From: Hyphomicrobium sp.
GTDB taxonomy: Bacteria > Pseudomonadota > Alphaproteobacteria > Rhizobiales > Hyphomicrobiaceae
Direction: 5' to 3'
DNA: 46,097 nucleotides
NCBI GenBank assembly: GCA_002928395.1
Contig: PEQZ01000007.1
Location: 1 to 46,097 of the forward strand
Shown here: in pieces, positions 17,912 to 26,929 of the stretch
How the letters are laid out: every line of letters begins with the position of its first letter
How positions within the stretch are numbered: position 1 is the stretch's first letter
The notes under the pieces: model-generated
Told to the model about the DNA's origin: nothing
What the model saw: only the letters and a program-made list of their open reading frames with translations
Database searches by the model: none
Translations under genes and position numbers: made by a program

Positions 17912-19070
17912 TCGGGGAATCGCCATGCTGGGTTGCAGAAACAGCGTTCCGAAAGGTCGTCCGAGCGGGTTCTGCGCCGGCTGGGTTTTCCTCGCAACCT
18001 GTCTTGCCATTCTCGGCGCACTGCCAGGTACCGGCTTAGCGCGTACTGCCGACGAGACGCCGCTTCCACCACCACCGGCACCACGGCCGGCCAAGCGACC
18101 AACACCGCAGCCGACGACGACCCCACCTTTGGCCAAACCGGCACCGGCCGCCACATCACCGACGGCCGCCTCTGTTGCAGCCGCGCGTGCCGATCGCCTC
18201 GCACGCATGTCCGCGGTCCGGAGCTGGGGTTACCAATTGAACGGCCTCAAGGTCGAAGACGCAGCGCGCTCGCCCTATGATCTGCTGGTTGTCGATGCCA
18301 CAACAGGTCTAGCTGCCGACCGTCCATTCCGGCCCGACGAAGTCACAAGCCTCAAGACGAAACCGGACGGCTCGAAGCGCCTCGTCGTATCCTATCTGTC
18401 GATCGGGGAGGCGGAGGACTACCGGCCGGACTATTTCAGCACCGAGTACATGACCGAGGATGCTCCCGACTGGCTGTTGCACGAGAACCCGCAATGGAAG
18501 GGCAATCGGATCATCCGCTTTTGCACCGAGGGCTGGCAGAAAACGATCCTCGGTGATGACAATGGCTTGAACATTTACAACAGCATCGAGCTCTCGCCTC
18601 TCTACCGGCTGATCGAGCTTGGCCTCGACGGCGTCTATCTCGACCGCGTCGACGTCTACAGCGAGGTCAAGAAAGAGTGCCCCGACGCAGAAGCCAAGAT
18701 GGTCGAGTTCGTGGCTCGACTTGCTGCTCATGCACGCAAAAAGAACCCAGGGTTCATGGTCATCCTGCAAAACGCGGAAGAACTGCTTGCCCACAAGACG
18801 ATGATCGACGCCATCGACGCTGTCGCCAAAGAAGACCTGTTCTACGGCGTGGATTACTCGCAAGGCGCCAACAGCGTAGAAGCGGTACGCTCCTCGATTG
18901 CAAACTTGAAGCGCGCCCGAGCCGCGGGCCGGCCGGTGTTCGTGGTCGATTACGTAAAGGACCGTGGCAAGATCAGCGACGCCAAGAAGAAGATCGAAAG
19001 CCAGGGCTTCATCCCATATATCGGTCCACGGGACCTGGGCGCACTGTGGCTGCCCGGCGTGAATTTCTAA
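17901..19070 (+). CDS. Secreted TM1410/GH114-GH166-like putative glycoside hydrolase, paralogue 1
   Basis: A secreted putative polysaccharide hydrolase of the MJ1477/TM1410 family, related to endo-alpha-1,4-polygalactosaminidase and to the N-terminal hydrolase domain of PelA. Of 389 residues, the first 47 contain a signal peptide (hydrophobic core VFLATCLAILGAL, cut near GLAR); the ATG at 17925 (Met9) is a better-placed start. A Pro/Ala/Thr-rich linker (about residues 50-90) leads to the TIM-barrel-type domain. Its motifs are WGYQLNGL (109), VSYLSIGEAEDYR (163-175), LGLDGVYLDRVDVYSEV (241-257), PGFMVILQNAEELL, KEDLFYGVDY and VFVVDYVKD. The conserved acidic residues in GEAE and DGVYLD are candidate catalytic residues. 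It is the first of three tandem paralogues. Confidence 0.8.
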   Translation: MPEARGIAMLGCRNSVPKGRPSGFCAGWVFLATCLAILGALPGTGLARTADETPLPPPPAPRPAKRPTPQPTTTPPLAKPAPAATSPTAASVAAARADRLARMSAVRSWGYQLNGLKVEDAARSPYDLLVVDATTGLAADRPFRPDEVTSLKTKPDGSKRLVVSYLSIGEAEDYRPDYFSTEYMTEDAPDWLLHENPQWKGNRIIRFCTEGWQKTILGDDNGLNIYNSIELSPLYRLIELGLDGVYLDRVDVYSEVKKECPDAEAKMVEFVARLAAHARKKNPGFMVILQNAEELLAHKTMIDAIDAVAKEDLFYGVDYSQGANSVEAVRSSIANLKRARAAGRPVFVVDYVKDRGKISDAKKKIESQGFIPYIGPRDLGALWLPGVNF

Positions 19071-19105
19071 CATGAACTTGGGCGGGCTCGTCGCGGAAAG
19101 CCAAC

Positions 19106-20095
19106 ATGCGCAATTTCCTTTTGCTCGCGGTCGCGATCCTTTCAAGTCTCACAGCGAGCACGACCATCGTGCAGGCCGCGCCGCGCGACAAAGAGGCCGC
19201 CACCGCCATTGGCACTGCCACTGCCAAACAACGTCGCGCTGTCCTCGCGAACGTCAAAACCTGGGGCTATCAACTGCGGTTCATCGAACCGGCCGACGTC
19301 GCAGCGTCGCCCTACGATCTGGTGGTCATCGACCACGCGATCTCGGCCAACCGCCGTTTCCTGCGCGAGTTCACCCCTGACGAGGTGGCGGCGATGAAAA
19401 TCCGCCCCGACGGCAGCCGCCGGCTGCTGCTCGCATACCTCTCCATCGGCGAAGCAGAGCGCTACCGGTTCTACTGGAACCAGGACTGGTATCTGGCCCC
19501 GACACGGCCGGCCTGGCTAGGGCAAGTCAACCCGCGGTGGGACGGGAACTTCCCCGTCAAGTTCTGGGACCCGGAATGGCAGCGCCTGATTTTTGGAACA
19601 CCCGACGCCTACGTCGACCGGATCGTGGCGCAGGGGTTCGACGGGATCTACCTCGACCGCGCCGACGTCTATGCCGAACTGATCGAGGATAACCCCGATG
19701 GCAAGCGCGATATGGCGGCGTTCATCGTGGCCCTGTCGGGTCACGCCCGCCGCAGCAATCCGGGATTCGTCGTGGTCATGCAGAACGCGGAAGAACTCGT
19801 GGCGAACAAGACGCTCCGGGCGACCCTCGACGGCATTGCAAAAGAAGATTTGTTCTATGGCGTGGAACATGTCGAAAAAGCCAACCCACCGGAGATGGTT
19901 GCTGGCTCGCTTGCAGACTTGAGGCTGGCGAAGAAGTCCGGGCTTGCAGTTTGGGCGGTCGAATACCTCAGCGATCCGCAACTGGCGCGTGACGCGGAGC
20001 TGCGCATGGCGCGTGAGGGCTTCGTGTTTTTGCTGACGGAACGCTCGCTTGGTACGCTCGGATCTGTACTGCCGGGGCCACAACCCGTTCGATAG
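19106..20095 (+). CDS. Secreted TM1410/GH114-GH166-like putative glycoside hydrolase, paralogue 2
   Basis: Second paralogue, 329 residues, starting 35 bases after the first with a GGAAAG ribosome binding site. The signal peptide (residues 1-27, MRNFLLLAVAILSSL, cut after VQA) leads almost directly into the catalytic domain without a long linker. The same motif order is present: WGYQLRFIEPAD (about 53), LAYLSIGEAERYRFYW (about 110), GFDGIYLDRADVYAEL (about 175), PGFVVVMQNAEELV, KEDLFYGVEHV and AVWAVEYLSD. Acidic residues in GEAE and DGIYLD are retained. The short spacing argues for co-transcription with paralogue 1. It would act in the periplasm or outside the cell. Confidence 0.82.
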   Translation: MRNFLLLAVAILSSLTASTTIVQAAPRDKEAATAIGTATAKQRRAVLANVKTWGYQLRFIEPADVAASPYDLVVIDHAISANRRFLREFTPDEVAAMKIRPDGSRRLLLAYLSIGEAERYRFYWNQDWYLAPTRPAWLGQVNPRWDGNFPVKFWDPEWQRLIFGTPDAYVDRIVAQGFDGIYLDRADVYAELIEDNPDGKRDMAAFIVALSGHARRSNPGFVVVMQNAEELVANKTLRATLDGIAKEDLFYGVEHVEKANPPEMVAGSLADLRLAKKSGLAVWAVEYLSDPQLARDAELRMAREGFVFLLTERSLGTLGSVLPGPQPVR

Positions 20096-20245
20096 TGCGT
20101 GCGATCATGGGCAACGGGCGACCAAATGCAGCCGCCGACCAGGCGCTATGATGGACAGGGCACGACGGGTGACTTTGCTGTCACAATGGGTTATCCCCCC
20201 CGGCTCAGACGTTGGTTAGTGTGTCGGCTGCCCTGCCGCACACCG

Positions 20246-20269
20246 GGAGCCCGCTGACGTCCGGGCTCC
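20246..20269 (+). promoter_or_regulatory. GC-rich stem-loop ahead of hydrolase paralogue 3
   Basis: GGAGCCCG (20246-20253) and CGGGCTCC (20262-20269) form a perfect 8-bp stem with an 8-base loop, ending about 21 bases before the ATG of paralogue 3. No T-run follows, so it is not a canonical terminator. It may weaken read-through or translation of the third gene; this is inference. Confidence 0.4.
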
Positions 20270-20290
20270 GCACCATGGGAACACGCTGTC

Positions 20291-21700
20291 ATGCCGATTT
20301 CGACGACCACACTGCTTTGGATCGCGGTCATCGTGCTGGCGGCGGCGGTCCTCTATCTTGTCTGGCGGCAGCGGCTTCGCGTGCATAGCCCGACCTCCAG
20401 CCAGGCCGCGCCAGGGCCGACCGGGTCGATTACGGCCGAGACGGCCCGCAGCGTACCACCGCGCTCTGGCGTAGCACCGCCTCCGGCCTTGGCCGGTAGC
20501 CTACATGAAGCCGCCGGAAGCGATGACCACTTGACGAAGCCGCACCCACCGCGCCGGTCGGGCGTACCTCCGCCGCCAGCCGCAGCGGCGGGACCAGGGG
20601 GTACCCAGGAAACTATTGTGCCGCATGAGGCGAGCGTTCCGCGCTTACCCCGATCCAACGCCACCACGAACCAAGAGGCGGACATGCCACCAAAGCGAAC
20701 GAGCGCGCCTCCGCCCGCTATCGCTGGGGGCACCGCCAAAGCCGCGACTTCGTCCATGCCCTCGGCCGACCACAGCACGAGCCGGTCACACACCCCCGGC
20801 GAAACTCAGCCTCGACGTCCGACCGTGACACGGGGCCTGAACCCGCTGCTCAACGCCACGAGCTGGGGCTACCAATTACAGAACCTCAACCTGAAGCGCG
20901 CCGCCGAGTCTCCATTCGACGTGCTGGTGGTCGATTATGCGCGCGATGGCTCGGACAAAACGGCGCTCAAACCAAAAGATATCGAGCGCATCCGGCAGAA
21001 GCCGAATGGAGGCTCGCGCCTGATCCTCGCTTACCTCTCTGTCGGCGAGGCCGAAAGCTATCGCTACTATTGGGATGCGACGTGGACGTTGAACAAGCCT
21101 GCGTGGTTGTTGTCGGAGAATCCCGAGTGGAGGGAGAACTACTCCGTCTGCTTCTGGGACCCGGGCTGGCAGCGGCTGATGTGCGGCTCACCCACGGCCT
21201 ATCTCGACAAGATTCTCGCGGCCGGTTTCGACGGCGTCTACCTCGACAAATGCGACGTATTCGAGGATCTCGAGCGGCGCGACCGCAAGGCCGCCAAGAC
21301 GCGACCCGACATCGAAGGCGATATGGTGGCGTTCATCAGCCAGCTGTCGCGGTATGCGAAATCCAAGGCACCGGGTTTCCTCATGGTGATGCAGAACACC
21401 GAAAACCTGCTTGAGCACGAGGGTGTCATGGCAGCCATCGATGGCGTGGCCAAGGAAGAGCTGCTGTTCGGTCTGTCGGGCCCGGAACGCAAGAACTCCA
21501 AGAGCGAAGTGCAGGAGGCGCGGAGCGCCCTCGATTCCGCCAAGTCGGCGGGAAAGGCGGTACTGGTGGTCGAGTATCTCGACACCCCAGCCAAGATCGC
21601 CGAAGCCGCGGATTACATGCAAACCGCAGGCTACGTGCTCTACATCGCGCCGAAGGACCGCGAGTTGGACCGGCTCAACTTCGACGTCTTCGAGGCATGA
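20291..21700 (+). CDS. Membrane-anchored TM1410/GH114-GH166-like putative hydrolase, paralogue 3
   Basis: Third and longest paralogue, 469 residues. An N-terminal hydrophobic helix (residues 5-22, LLWIAVIVLAAAVLYLV) is followed by WRQRLR and no cleavage site, so it looks like a membrane anchor rather than a signal peptide. Residues 25-175 form a Pro/Ala/Ser-rich linker containing a motif of the type RSGVAPPPALAG three times. The catalytic domain follows with WGYQLQNLNLK (about 192), LAYLSVGEAESYRYYW (about 245), GFDGVYLDKCDVFEDL (about 314), PGFLMVMQNTENLL, KEELLFGLSGP and VLVVEYLDT. Its end overlaps the end of pelG on the other strand by 26 bases. Placement beside pel genes suggests action on the same polymer. 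Confidence 0.8.
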   Translation: MPISTTTLLWIAVIVLAAAVLYLVWRQRLRVHSPTSSQAAPGPTGSITAETARSVPPRSGVAPPPALAGSLHEAAGSDDHLTKPHPPRRSGVPPPPAAAAGPGGTQETIVPHEASVPRLPRSNATTNQEADMPPKRTSAPPPAIAGGTAKAATSSMPSADHSTSRSHTPGETQPRRPTVTRGLNPLLNATSWGYQLQNLNLKRAAESPFDVLVVDYARDGSDKTALKPKDIERIRQKPNGGSRLILAYLSVGEAESYRYYWDATWTLNKPAWLLSENPEWRENYSVCFWDPGWQRLMCGSPTAYLDKILAAGFDGVYLDKCDVFEDLERRDRKAAKTRPDIEGDMVAFISQLSRYAKSKAPGFLMVMQNTENLLEHEGVMAAIDGVAKEELLFGLSGPERKNSKSEVQEARSALDSAKSAGKAVLVVEYLDTPAKIAEAADYMQTAGYVLYIAPKDRELDRLNFDVFEA

Positions 21701-23159
21701 CCGCGATTACCGCCTCGCGGAAAATCCTCGGAATGGAGCGCCGTTGGGCCGATACTGATGACGCCGCCTCGCGCACCGACGGATTGTTGCCGATGAAGGT
21801 CAGGTAGTTGAGATTTGTGAAGGTTCTGTCGGCCATGACATAGGCGATGAGGCTCGAAATGAGACAGGCCATGAAGTAGCCGACACCATAGTATTCCTCG
21901 CCCGCCGATACGCTCCACATCGACAAGACGAGGTTGAGAGCGAAGAACGTGAGCTGCAGCGTCAGGAACAACTTGCGGCGGTCGAAGAACAGCAGCATGG
22001 CCGTCGTCGCGATGAAGATGAATTGAAACACCGACCCGAGCGCACCGAAGCGCAGGATGGCAATCTGGCGGTAATGAAGGTTGAGAAGATCAACGATGGC
22101 GGGTGCGGCCAGAATGAGCACCGCGCAAATGCCGACATGCGACACCGTGATGAGCACCAGATGATCGAGCGTGAAGCTCTTCATCCGCACGCGTGCGGCC
22201 TCGATCTGGCGAATGGTGCCGTGTGATTTGATGGTGCCGAAATAGGTGTGGTAGCGGTCGAAGAACTCAGTCTCGAGGCGCATCACGAATTGCGCCAGCG
22301 ACGGGATTATGACGAGGGATGCGATGAACATCGCGCTGTCGTAGAGCGGTGCGTGGATAAGCCCTGCCTCCACCTTTTCACCCTGCAGCGAGAACCAGAA
22401 CACCCATTTGTCGATCCACACCGCCGCGGTTCCTGCAAGCGCGCCGAAGGCCAGCAGGCGATAGCGCCCCATGCCGTCGATCATGGCCGCGAACCCGTCG
22501 CGGATGTCGGCAACCGGTGCCGGGAACGTCATCAGTACACGCTGCGTCAGGCCGAACAAGATCAAGACGAGGCCGACAAGGAAGCCCCAGGCCATACCGG
22601 TCGGCCCAAGCCCGTAAAGCGCCGCTCCGATGCTGAGGACGAGCGACACGATCAGCCCGAAAAGAAAGGCCAGCGTCACCGCCACATAATCGCGGACCGC
22701 ACCACAAAAACTGAGCGCGACCCAAATGAGAGCGACGGTCAAAGACATCGCCGTCAGAACCAGAGCCACGCCCGAAGGCACATTGAAGTAAAACACCAGC
22801 AAAGCCGCGCACGGAGCGACCAGAACGACCGACAGACCGAATGCCCCGATCAACAAGGGCCGGACGGCGTCGGTCTTCTTGAGCCAGAGCGCATCGGCTA
22901 CAAGTCGCGTGGCGACGATCGTCACGGGCGACGTGATGACCAGCGACGTCGCAAACGCGTAGATAATGATGATGCGGAACGTGGCCAGCGTATCGAGGCC
23001 GACGATCTGCTCGACCGTGAAAGTGATGATGGCGAGGCTCAGGATCGTGAACAGCCAGGGGCCGGCCGCCACGATGGCGGCGTGCCCGAAAGCGGACGCC
23101 AGCGACGAGAGCGTTTCCTGTCGCCCGAGGCGGCGCAACTCGAAACCGATGCCAGCCAT
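21675..23159 (-). CDS. pelG: PelG-like exopolysaccharide exporter/synthase membrane protein
   Basis: A 494-residue integral membrane protein of the PelG family (MOP flippase superfamily). It works with PelD, PelE and PelF in making and moving the Pel polymer across the inner membrane. It opens with MAGIGFELRRL, the typical PelG N-terminus, and about 12 hydrophobic helices follow, with a large charged loop around residues 270-330 (RLETEFFDRYHTYFG). It is slightly longer than Pseudomonas PelG. It starts one base after the pelF stop, so translation is coupled; it is the last gene of the operon. The C-terminal tail ends in RRRRS. Confidence 0.92.
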   Translation of the reverse strand: MAGIGFELRRLGRQETLSSLASAFGHAAIVAAGPWLFTILSLAIITFTVEQIVGLDTLATFRIIIIYAFATSLVITSPVTIVATRLVADALWLKKTDAVRPLLIGAFGLSVVLVAPCAALLVFYFNVPSGVALVLTAMSLTVALIWVALSFCGAVRDYVAVTLAFLFGLIVSLVLSIGAALYGLGPTGMAWGFLVGLVLILFGLTQRVLMTFPAPVADIRDGFAAMIDGMGRYRLLAFGALAGTAAVWIDKWVFWFSLQGEKVEAGLIHAPLYDSAMFIASLVIIPSLAQFVMRLETEFFDRYHTYFGTIKSHGTIRQIEAARVRMKSFTLDHLVLITVSHVGICAVLILAAPAIVDLLNLHYRQIAILRFGALGSVFQFIFIATTAMLLFFDRRKLFLTLQLTFFALNLVLSMWSVSAGEEYYGVGYFMACLISSLIAYVMADRTFTNLNYLTFIGNNPSVREAASSVSAQRRSIPRIFREAVIAVMPRRRRS

Positions 23160-23160
23160 G

Positions 23161-24711
23161 TCACATGGTCTCCCGAGCCGTGCCCTTGACGGGCTCCAGG
23201 CAGAGCCTCAGGTAGAGATCACGGTACACAGCAGCCGCGCGCTCGGACGTGTAGGTTGCTTCTACGCGCCGGCGAAGCGCGTGGCCGTGGGCCCGCCGCT
23301 GCTCATGTTCTGTCAGGTAGACGCAGACCGCGTCTGCGATCTGATCAGGCGCCACCAAATCCGTGACGATGCCGCCGGGTCCGAGTGGCGGGACCTCGTC
23401 AGGCCGGCCTTCGATGATCTCGCGGCACGAGCCCGCATTGGTCGCAACGAAGGGAATGCCTGCCGCGCCGGCCTCGAGGACGACGAGGGGCTGGCTTTCA
23501 CTCAGCGACGTCAGGACGGCCACATGCACGTGCGGCAGGTATTCGAGGATGTTGACCTGACCGGTAAACTCCACCGTGTCGACCAACCCGAGTTCCGCGA
23601 CCAGCGCCCGGCAGGCGGCGAAGTAGTCTGGATCCTCGTCGGTCGGCCCGATGATCAAGGCGCGGACTTCGGGAATTCGCTCGCGCACAATCCTGGCCGA
23701 CGCGATGAACGTCTCGATATCCTTGATCGGGACCACGCGGCCGATCAGCGCCATGGTCGGCCTTGCCGTGTCGCTGGCTTGGGTAAGGCGGGCGAACTTC
23801 GACACGTCGATGCCGTTGGCGATGACGCGGAGCTTGTCTTCGTCGGCCCCGAGCGCCCGTTGCAGCCGCTGATTGTCCTGATAGAGGGTCACGACCTCGG
23901 TAGACACTTCGTAGCAGGTCCGGGCGTAGGCCTCGAACGCACGCACCCACATGTCGCGCAGATCGAAACGGGGATCGTCGAGCGTGTGACCCTTGTCGAC
24001 CGTATCGGCCACCCAGTCCGCCATCAGCAGCTCGACCCGCCGCTCGTTGGTGTAGATGCCGTGCTCCGTGAGCAGCGCGGGCCTTCCCGTCTCGAGCGCG
24101 GCACGCGCCGCCAGCACGCCCGCATAGCCCGTCGATATCGTGTGATAGACCCGAGCCTGCGGCAGCTTGAACTCGAGCGTGGCGAACAGGCCGCCCAGCA
24201 ACGCGCGCCATGCCCAGAAATAGTGCAAAAAGGAGCCGTACGGCATTTCCGCTTCGTACATCTCCTGCACGAGTTGCCAGGCTATGGGCGAATTAAACAG
24301 CACCGGTAGTGCAACGTGGCTGCGCATCGCGTCGAGGGCTCTGGTGGTTTCCCGGAGCGCTTCGGCACCGCCCTGCGTGGTCAGCCGATTGAGCGAACGG
24401 CCGAGCGCCTCGACCCCAGGGGGCAAGGGCAGTTTGGCCCGCGGACGGTCGCCAAAATCCTGCAGGTAGACATGCCGCAGAGCCACAACGTTTTCCGGCA
24501 AGGCATACCGCGGCTTCTGGTCGGTGGGACGCGGCCATAGCGTGACAACGCTGAACGTCGTTTGCGGCTGCGACCTGATCAACCAGTCGATCCATGACGA
24601 CACACCGCCAGGCACGTAAGGGTAGCAGCCCTCGACGATGATACAGATATCGGCGTCGGGAGAGGCCTTGCGCGGAACGGTCGCCGTGGCCCGAAACGTG
24701 TGCTCGTTCAT
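23161..24711 (-). CDS. pelF: PelF-like glycosyltransferase (GT4)
   Basis: Cytosolic glycosyltransferase, 516 residues, predicted to polymerise nucleotide-sugar-derived amino sugars into the Pel polymer. The N-terminal domain has the PelF-specific segment CIIVEGCYPYVPGGVSSWIDWLI (residues 22-44). The C-terminal domain has GT4 features: VIANGIDVSKFARL, ALIGRVVPIKDIETFI, FTGQVNILEYLPHVHVAVLTSLSESQPLVVLEAGAAGIPFVATNAGSCREII, including the E-x7-E motif. The start overlaps the pelE stop by four bases (ATGA). In Pseudomonas the donor is UDP-GalNAc/GlcNAc; the donor here is inferred from family only. Confidence 0.93.
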   Translation of the reverse strand: MNEHTFRATATVPRKASPDADICIIVEGCYPYVPGGVSSWIDWLIRSQPQTTFSVVTLWPRPTDQKPRYALPENVVALRHVYLQDFGDRPRAKLPLPPGVEALGRSLNRLTTQGGAEALRETTRALDAMRSHVALPVLFNSPIAWQLVQEMYEAEMPYGSFLHYFWAWRALLGGLFATLEFKLPQARVYHTISTGYAGVLAARAALETGRPALLTEHGIYTNERRVELLMADWVADTVDKGHTLDDPRFDLRDMWVRAFEAYARTCYEVSTEVVTLYQDNQRLQRALGADEDKLRVIANGIDVSKFARLTQASDTARPTMALIGRVVPIKDIETFIASARIVRERIPEVRALIIGPTDEDPDYFAACRALVAELGLVDTVEFTGQVNILEYLPHVHVAVLTSLSESQPLVVLEAGAAGIPFVATNAGSCREIIEGRPDEVPPLGPGGIVTDLVAPDQIADAVCVYLTEHEQRRAHGHALRRRVEATYTSERAAAVYRDLYLRLCLEPVKGTARETM

Positions 24712-25772
24712 AAATTGACCTCCGGCGAACGGTCAGGCCGTGACACCGGCGCGCCCGATCGTGCGCTGGAACCGCGGGCTCTCATGGCCCCGTCGCGCAC
24801 CACATAGCGCCCGCTCGCTTCGATCAGCCGGGTCCGGCGACTGACGCGCAACGCCTTGAAGCTCTGGACCGCTCGAACCGTCTCGGGCGGGCCTTCGGGT
24901 GCGACCGCCGACGACGGCGGGTCCGATGCAGCCAGGCCGTCGGCAAACCGTGCCAGTGCTGCTTCCGCACGCACGCGGTCGGTCTCGTCGAGCAAGCCCG
25001 ATGCGACGGCCTTGGCCAGCTCCGGCCAGCGCGCGGCAACCTGTGGCGAAACGACGGCTGCGTCGACCTCGTCGAGCAGAGCCCTGACACGGGACTTCAG
25101 TCCGTTTCGCACGCGAGCGGCGACAGCGGCCGCTTGGACCCGCACCACCGGCTCCGGACTCTTCAGCGCGACCGCCAGCGCCGGGAGGTAATCGGGATGG
25201 AACCGGCGCGCGATCAATCCGAGAGCAGACTGCTTGTCGGCAAGTCCGCCATGGGTCATGACCTCGACGAAGGATTGAGGTGGGGGGGCCGCCAAATCCA
25301 TGGTGCGGCCGCTGCTGACGTTGTCGCAGAGGCGCGTTTGAGGATCGATTTCACCTGATTGCGCAATCCGCTGGTACCAGGCATCGAGGAGCGGGCTCGG
25401 CGTCATCGGGCGCGCAAGGATGGTCGGGATCGCAAGCGCGAACAGGGCTCCTATCGGCCCCGCGACCGCGGTGGCGGCGACAACCATCACCCCCGGCACT
25501 ATGTCGTGGGCCGTCGCGTCGCCGAGCCGACGCCCCGAATTTTGGGTCGAGAGCCAACCGCTACAGGCAGCGACGATAGCCAAGTGACCGAGCGACGTGA
25601 CGACAAAACCCGTTCCGAGCCCCACGTGCGTGATCGCCAACAAAACCTCGGCCAGGAACGCTCCAATGGCCAAGCGCTGGACGCTTGCGGAAGCGCGAGC
25701 CGAAGCATTGGCCGCGACGGCGACATGCTCGTTCCCCGCCAATCCTGCGGCCGCTGGCGCTGAATGGGCCAT
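24708..25772 (-). CDS. pelE: PelE-like membrane/scaffold protein
   Basis: A 354-residue protein in the position and architecture of PelE: two hydrophobic hairpin segments near the N-terminus (IGAFLAEVLLAITHVGLGTG and VPGVMVVAATAVAGPIGALFALAIP), followed by a soluble helical-repeat domain. The repeat-like stretch ALAVALKSPEPVVRVQAAAVAARVRN looks more HEAT-like than TPR-like. PelE helps assemble the PelD/F/G synthase complex. I place the start at the ATG at 25772, one base after the stop of the restored pelD frame; an in-frame start at 25838 would overlap pelD by 65 bases. Sequence conservation in PelE is low, so the call rests partly on synteny. Confidence 0.75.
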   Translation of the reverse strand: MAHSAPAAAGLAGNEHVAVAANASARASASVQRLAIGAFLAEVLLAITHVGLGTGFVVTSLGHLAIVAACSGWLSTQNSGRRLGDATAHDIVPGVMVVAATAVAGPIGALFALAIPTILARPMTPSPLLDAWYQRIAQSGEIDPQTRLCDNVSSGRTMDLAAPPPQSFVEVMTHGGLADKQSALGLIARRFHPDYLPALAVALKSPEPVVRVQAAAVAARVRNGLKSRVRALLDEVDAAVVSPQVAARWPELAKAVASGLLDETDRVRAEAALARFADGLAASDPPSSAVAPEGPPETVRAVQSFKALRVSRRTRLIEASGRYVVRDGAMRARGSSARSGAPVSRPDRSPEVNL

Positions 25773-25773
25773 G

Positions 25774-26929
25774 TCAGCGCACGGCCCGCGGCCGACTGCC
25801 GCCGGTGCTGCTTGCCACTCGGTCGCCGTCGTTTTCATCGAGATCCGGCGTCTTGGCCTTTGACGGCATCCAGTTCAGTGTCCGGCTGAAGAAGCTGCGC
25901 AGGTTGCCAGGCGAGGGCGCGCGTTGGGTATCGGCTGTTGCCGGGCGCGCCGTCGACGATTGCGCCACAAGCCCGGCGGCGGCAAAGCGACACGAAAGGA
26001 CCTGTGCCATTGCCTCGAGCGCGACAACGGTCTCCGGCACGATTGCGGCTGGTGATGCCGCTTCCAACTTGAGCATCCCAACGACCGCACCGTCGACTGC
26101 CGACCGGATCGGAACGGCGGCAACCCCTTCGCCTGACAGAGCGGCTTCGCCCCCGGCCTCGAGCACGCTCACACTTTCTCCGCGATCGACGACGGCCCGG
26201 TAGAGCGGGTGCACGGCCGGAAATCCGTTCGCCCACGATTGGTTGTCGAACCGCCGCTGTCCGCGCGCTTTTCGAGTTGCAGGCGTCCAACGCATACACC
26301 GATGCCTGGCCACCATGAATGGACAGTGCGACGGTGTTGGCCAGGGCGGTGCCGAGATCGCTTTCAGGCCGACCGAGCGCCTGCTGTGCCGACAACAGAG
26401 CGATTGCGGGCGATCTCTGCTGACCCGCGATGTGGCGCTCGAGCACTTCGCACCTGCTGCGGAGATTGTTCGAATAGTCCGCCAACGCCTGCCGCTGATT
26501 GGCGAGTTCCTGCACCTGTCGCGTCAATTCGTCCTTGACGGCGATCTGGCGCATCCGGAACTGCCCGAGCAAGACCGCGACCGCGATCCATAGGATCGGC
26601 TGCACCCAGATCCTCAACAGGAAGGCAAAATGGTTCTCGCCGACACCCTGTTCAGGAATGCCGGGCAGCATGGTCAACAGAATGGAGATGGCAGCCGCCA
26701 TCAAGCCGCTGACGGTGCCGTACTGAAGACTGAGCAGCAGGACCACGAGCCAGTAGGGACTTGGGCCTGCTTCGCCGAGACCGTAGCTGGGCAGCAGCCA
26801 ATCGATAAAGTTGATCAGGGCGACAATCGCCCCGAGTTCGAATACGGCCGAAACCGGAGGCAGAACCATAAGTGCGGATGAGGCACCCAGCTGGCGCTCT
26901 CGTTCGCCTGAGGTCTTCTTGTTACTCAC
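25774..26929 (-). pseudogene. pelD: PelD-like GAF-domain membrane protein, frameshifted
   Basis: A PelD-like protein split across two frames. Frame one begins at a GTG (26929) and encodes three to four hydrophobic helices (residues 15-125) and a coiled coil (about 130-180). It then starts a GAF-type domain (TALANTVALSIHGGQASVYALD, about 185-210) and degenerates into an Arg-rich frame. The rest of the GAF domain (FDNQSWANGFPAVHPLYRAVV ... VGMLKLEAASP ... VALEAMAQVLSCRFAAA) continues one base out of phase, ending at 25774. Removing one A from the run at 26269-26272 would restore a protein of about 384 residues. PelD normally scaffolds the synthase and binds c-di-GMP through a degenerate GGDEF domain; no room for that domain exists here. 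Sequencing error or genuine mutation are both possible. Confidence 0.78.

Noticed and set aside
26240-26320. Programmed ribosomal frameshift in pelD
   Set aside because: No typical slippery heptamer followed by a clear pseudoknot was seen, and Pel systems are not known to use frameshifting; mutation or sequence error is simpler.
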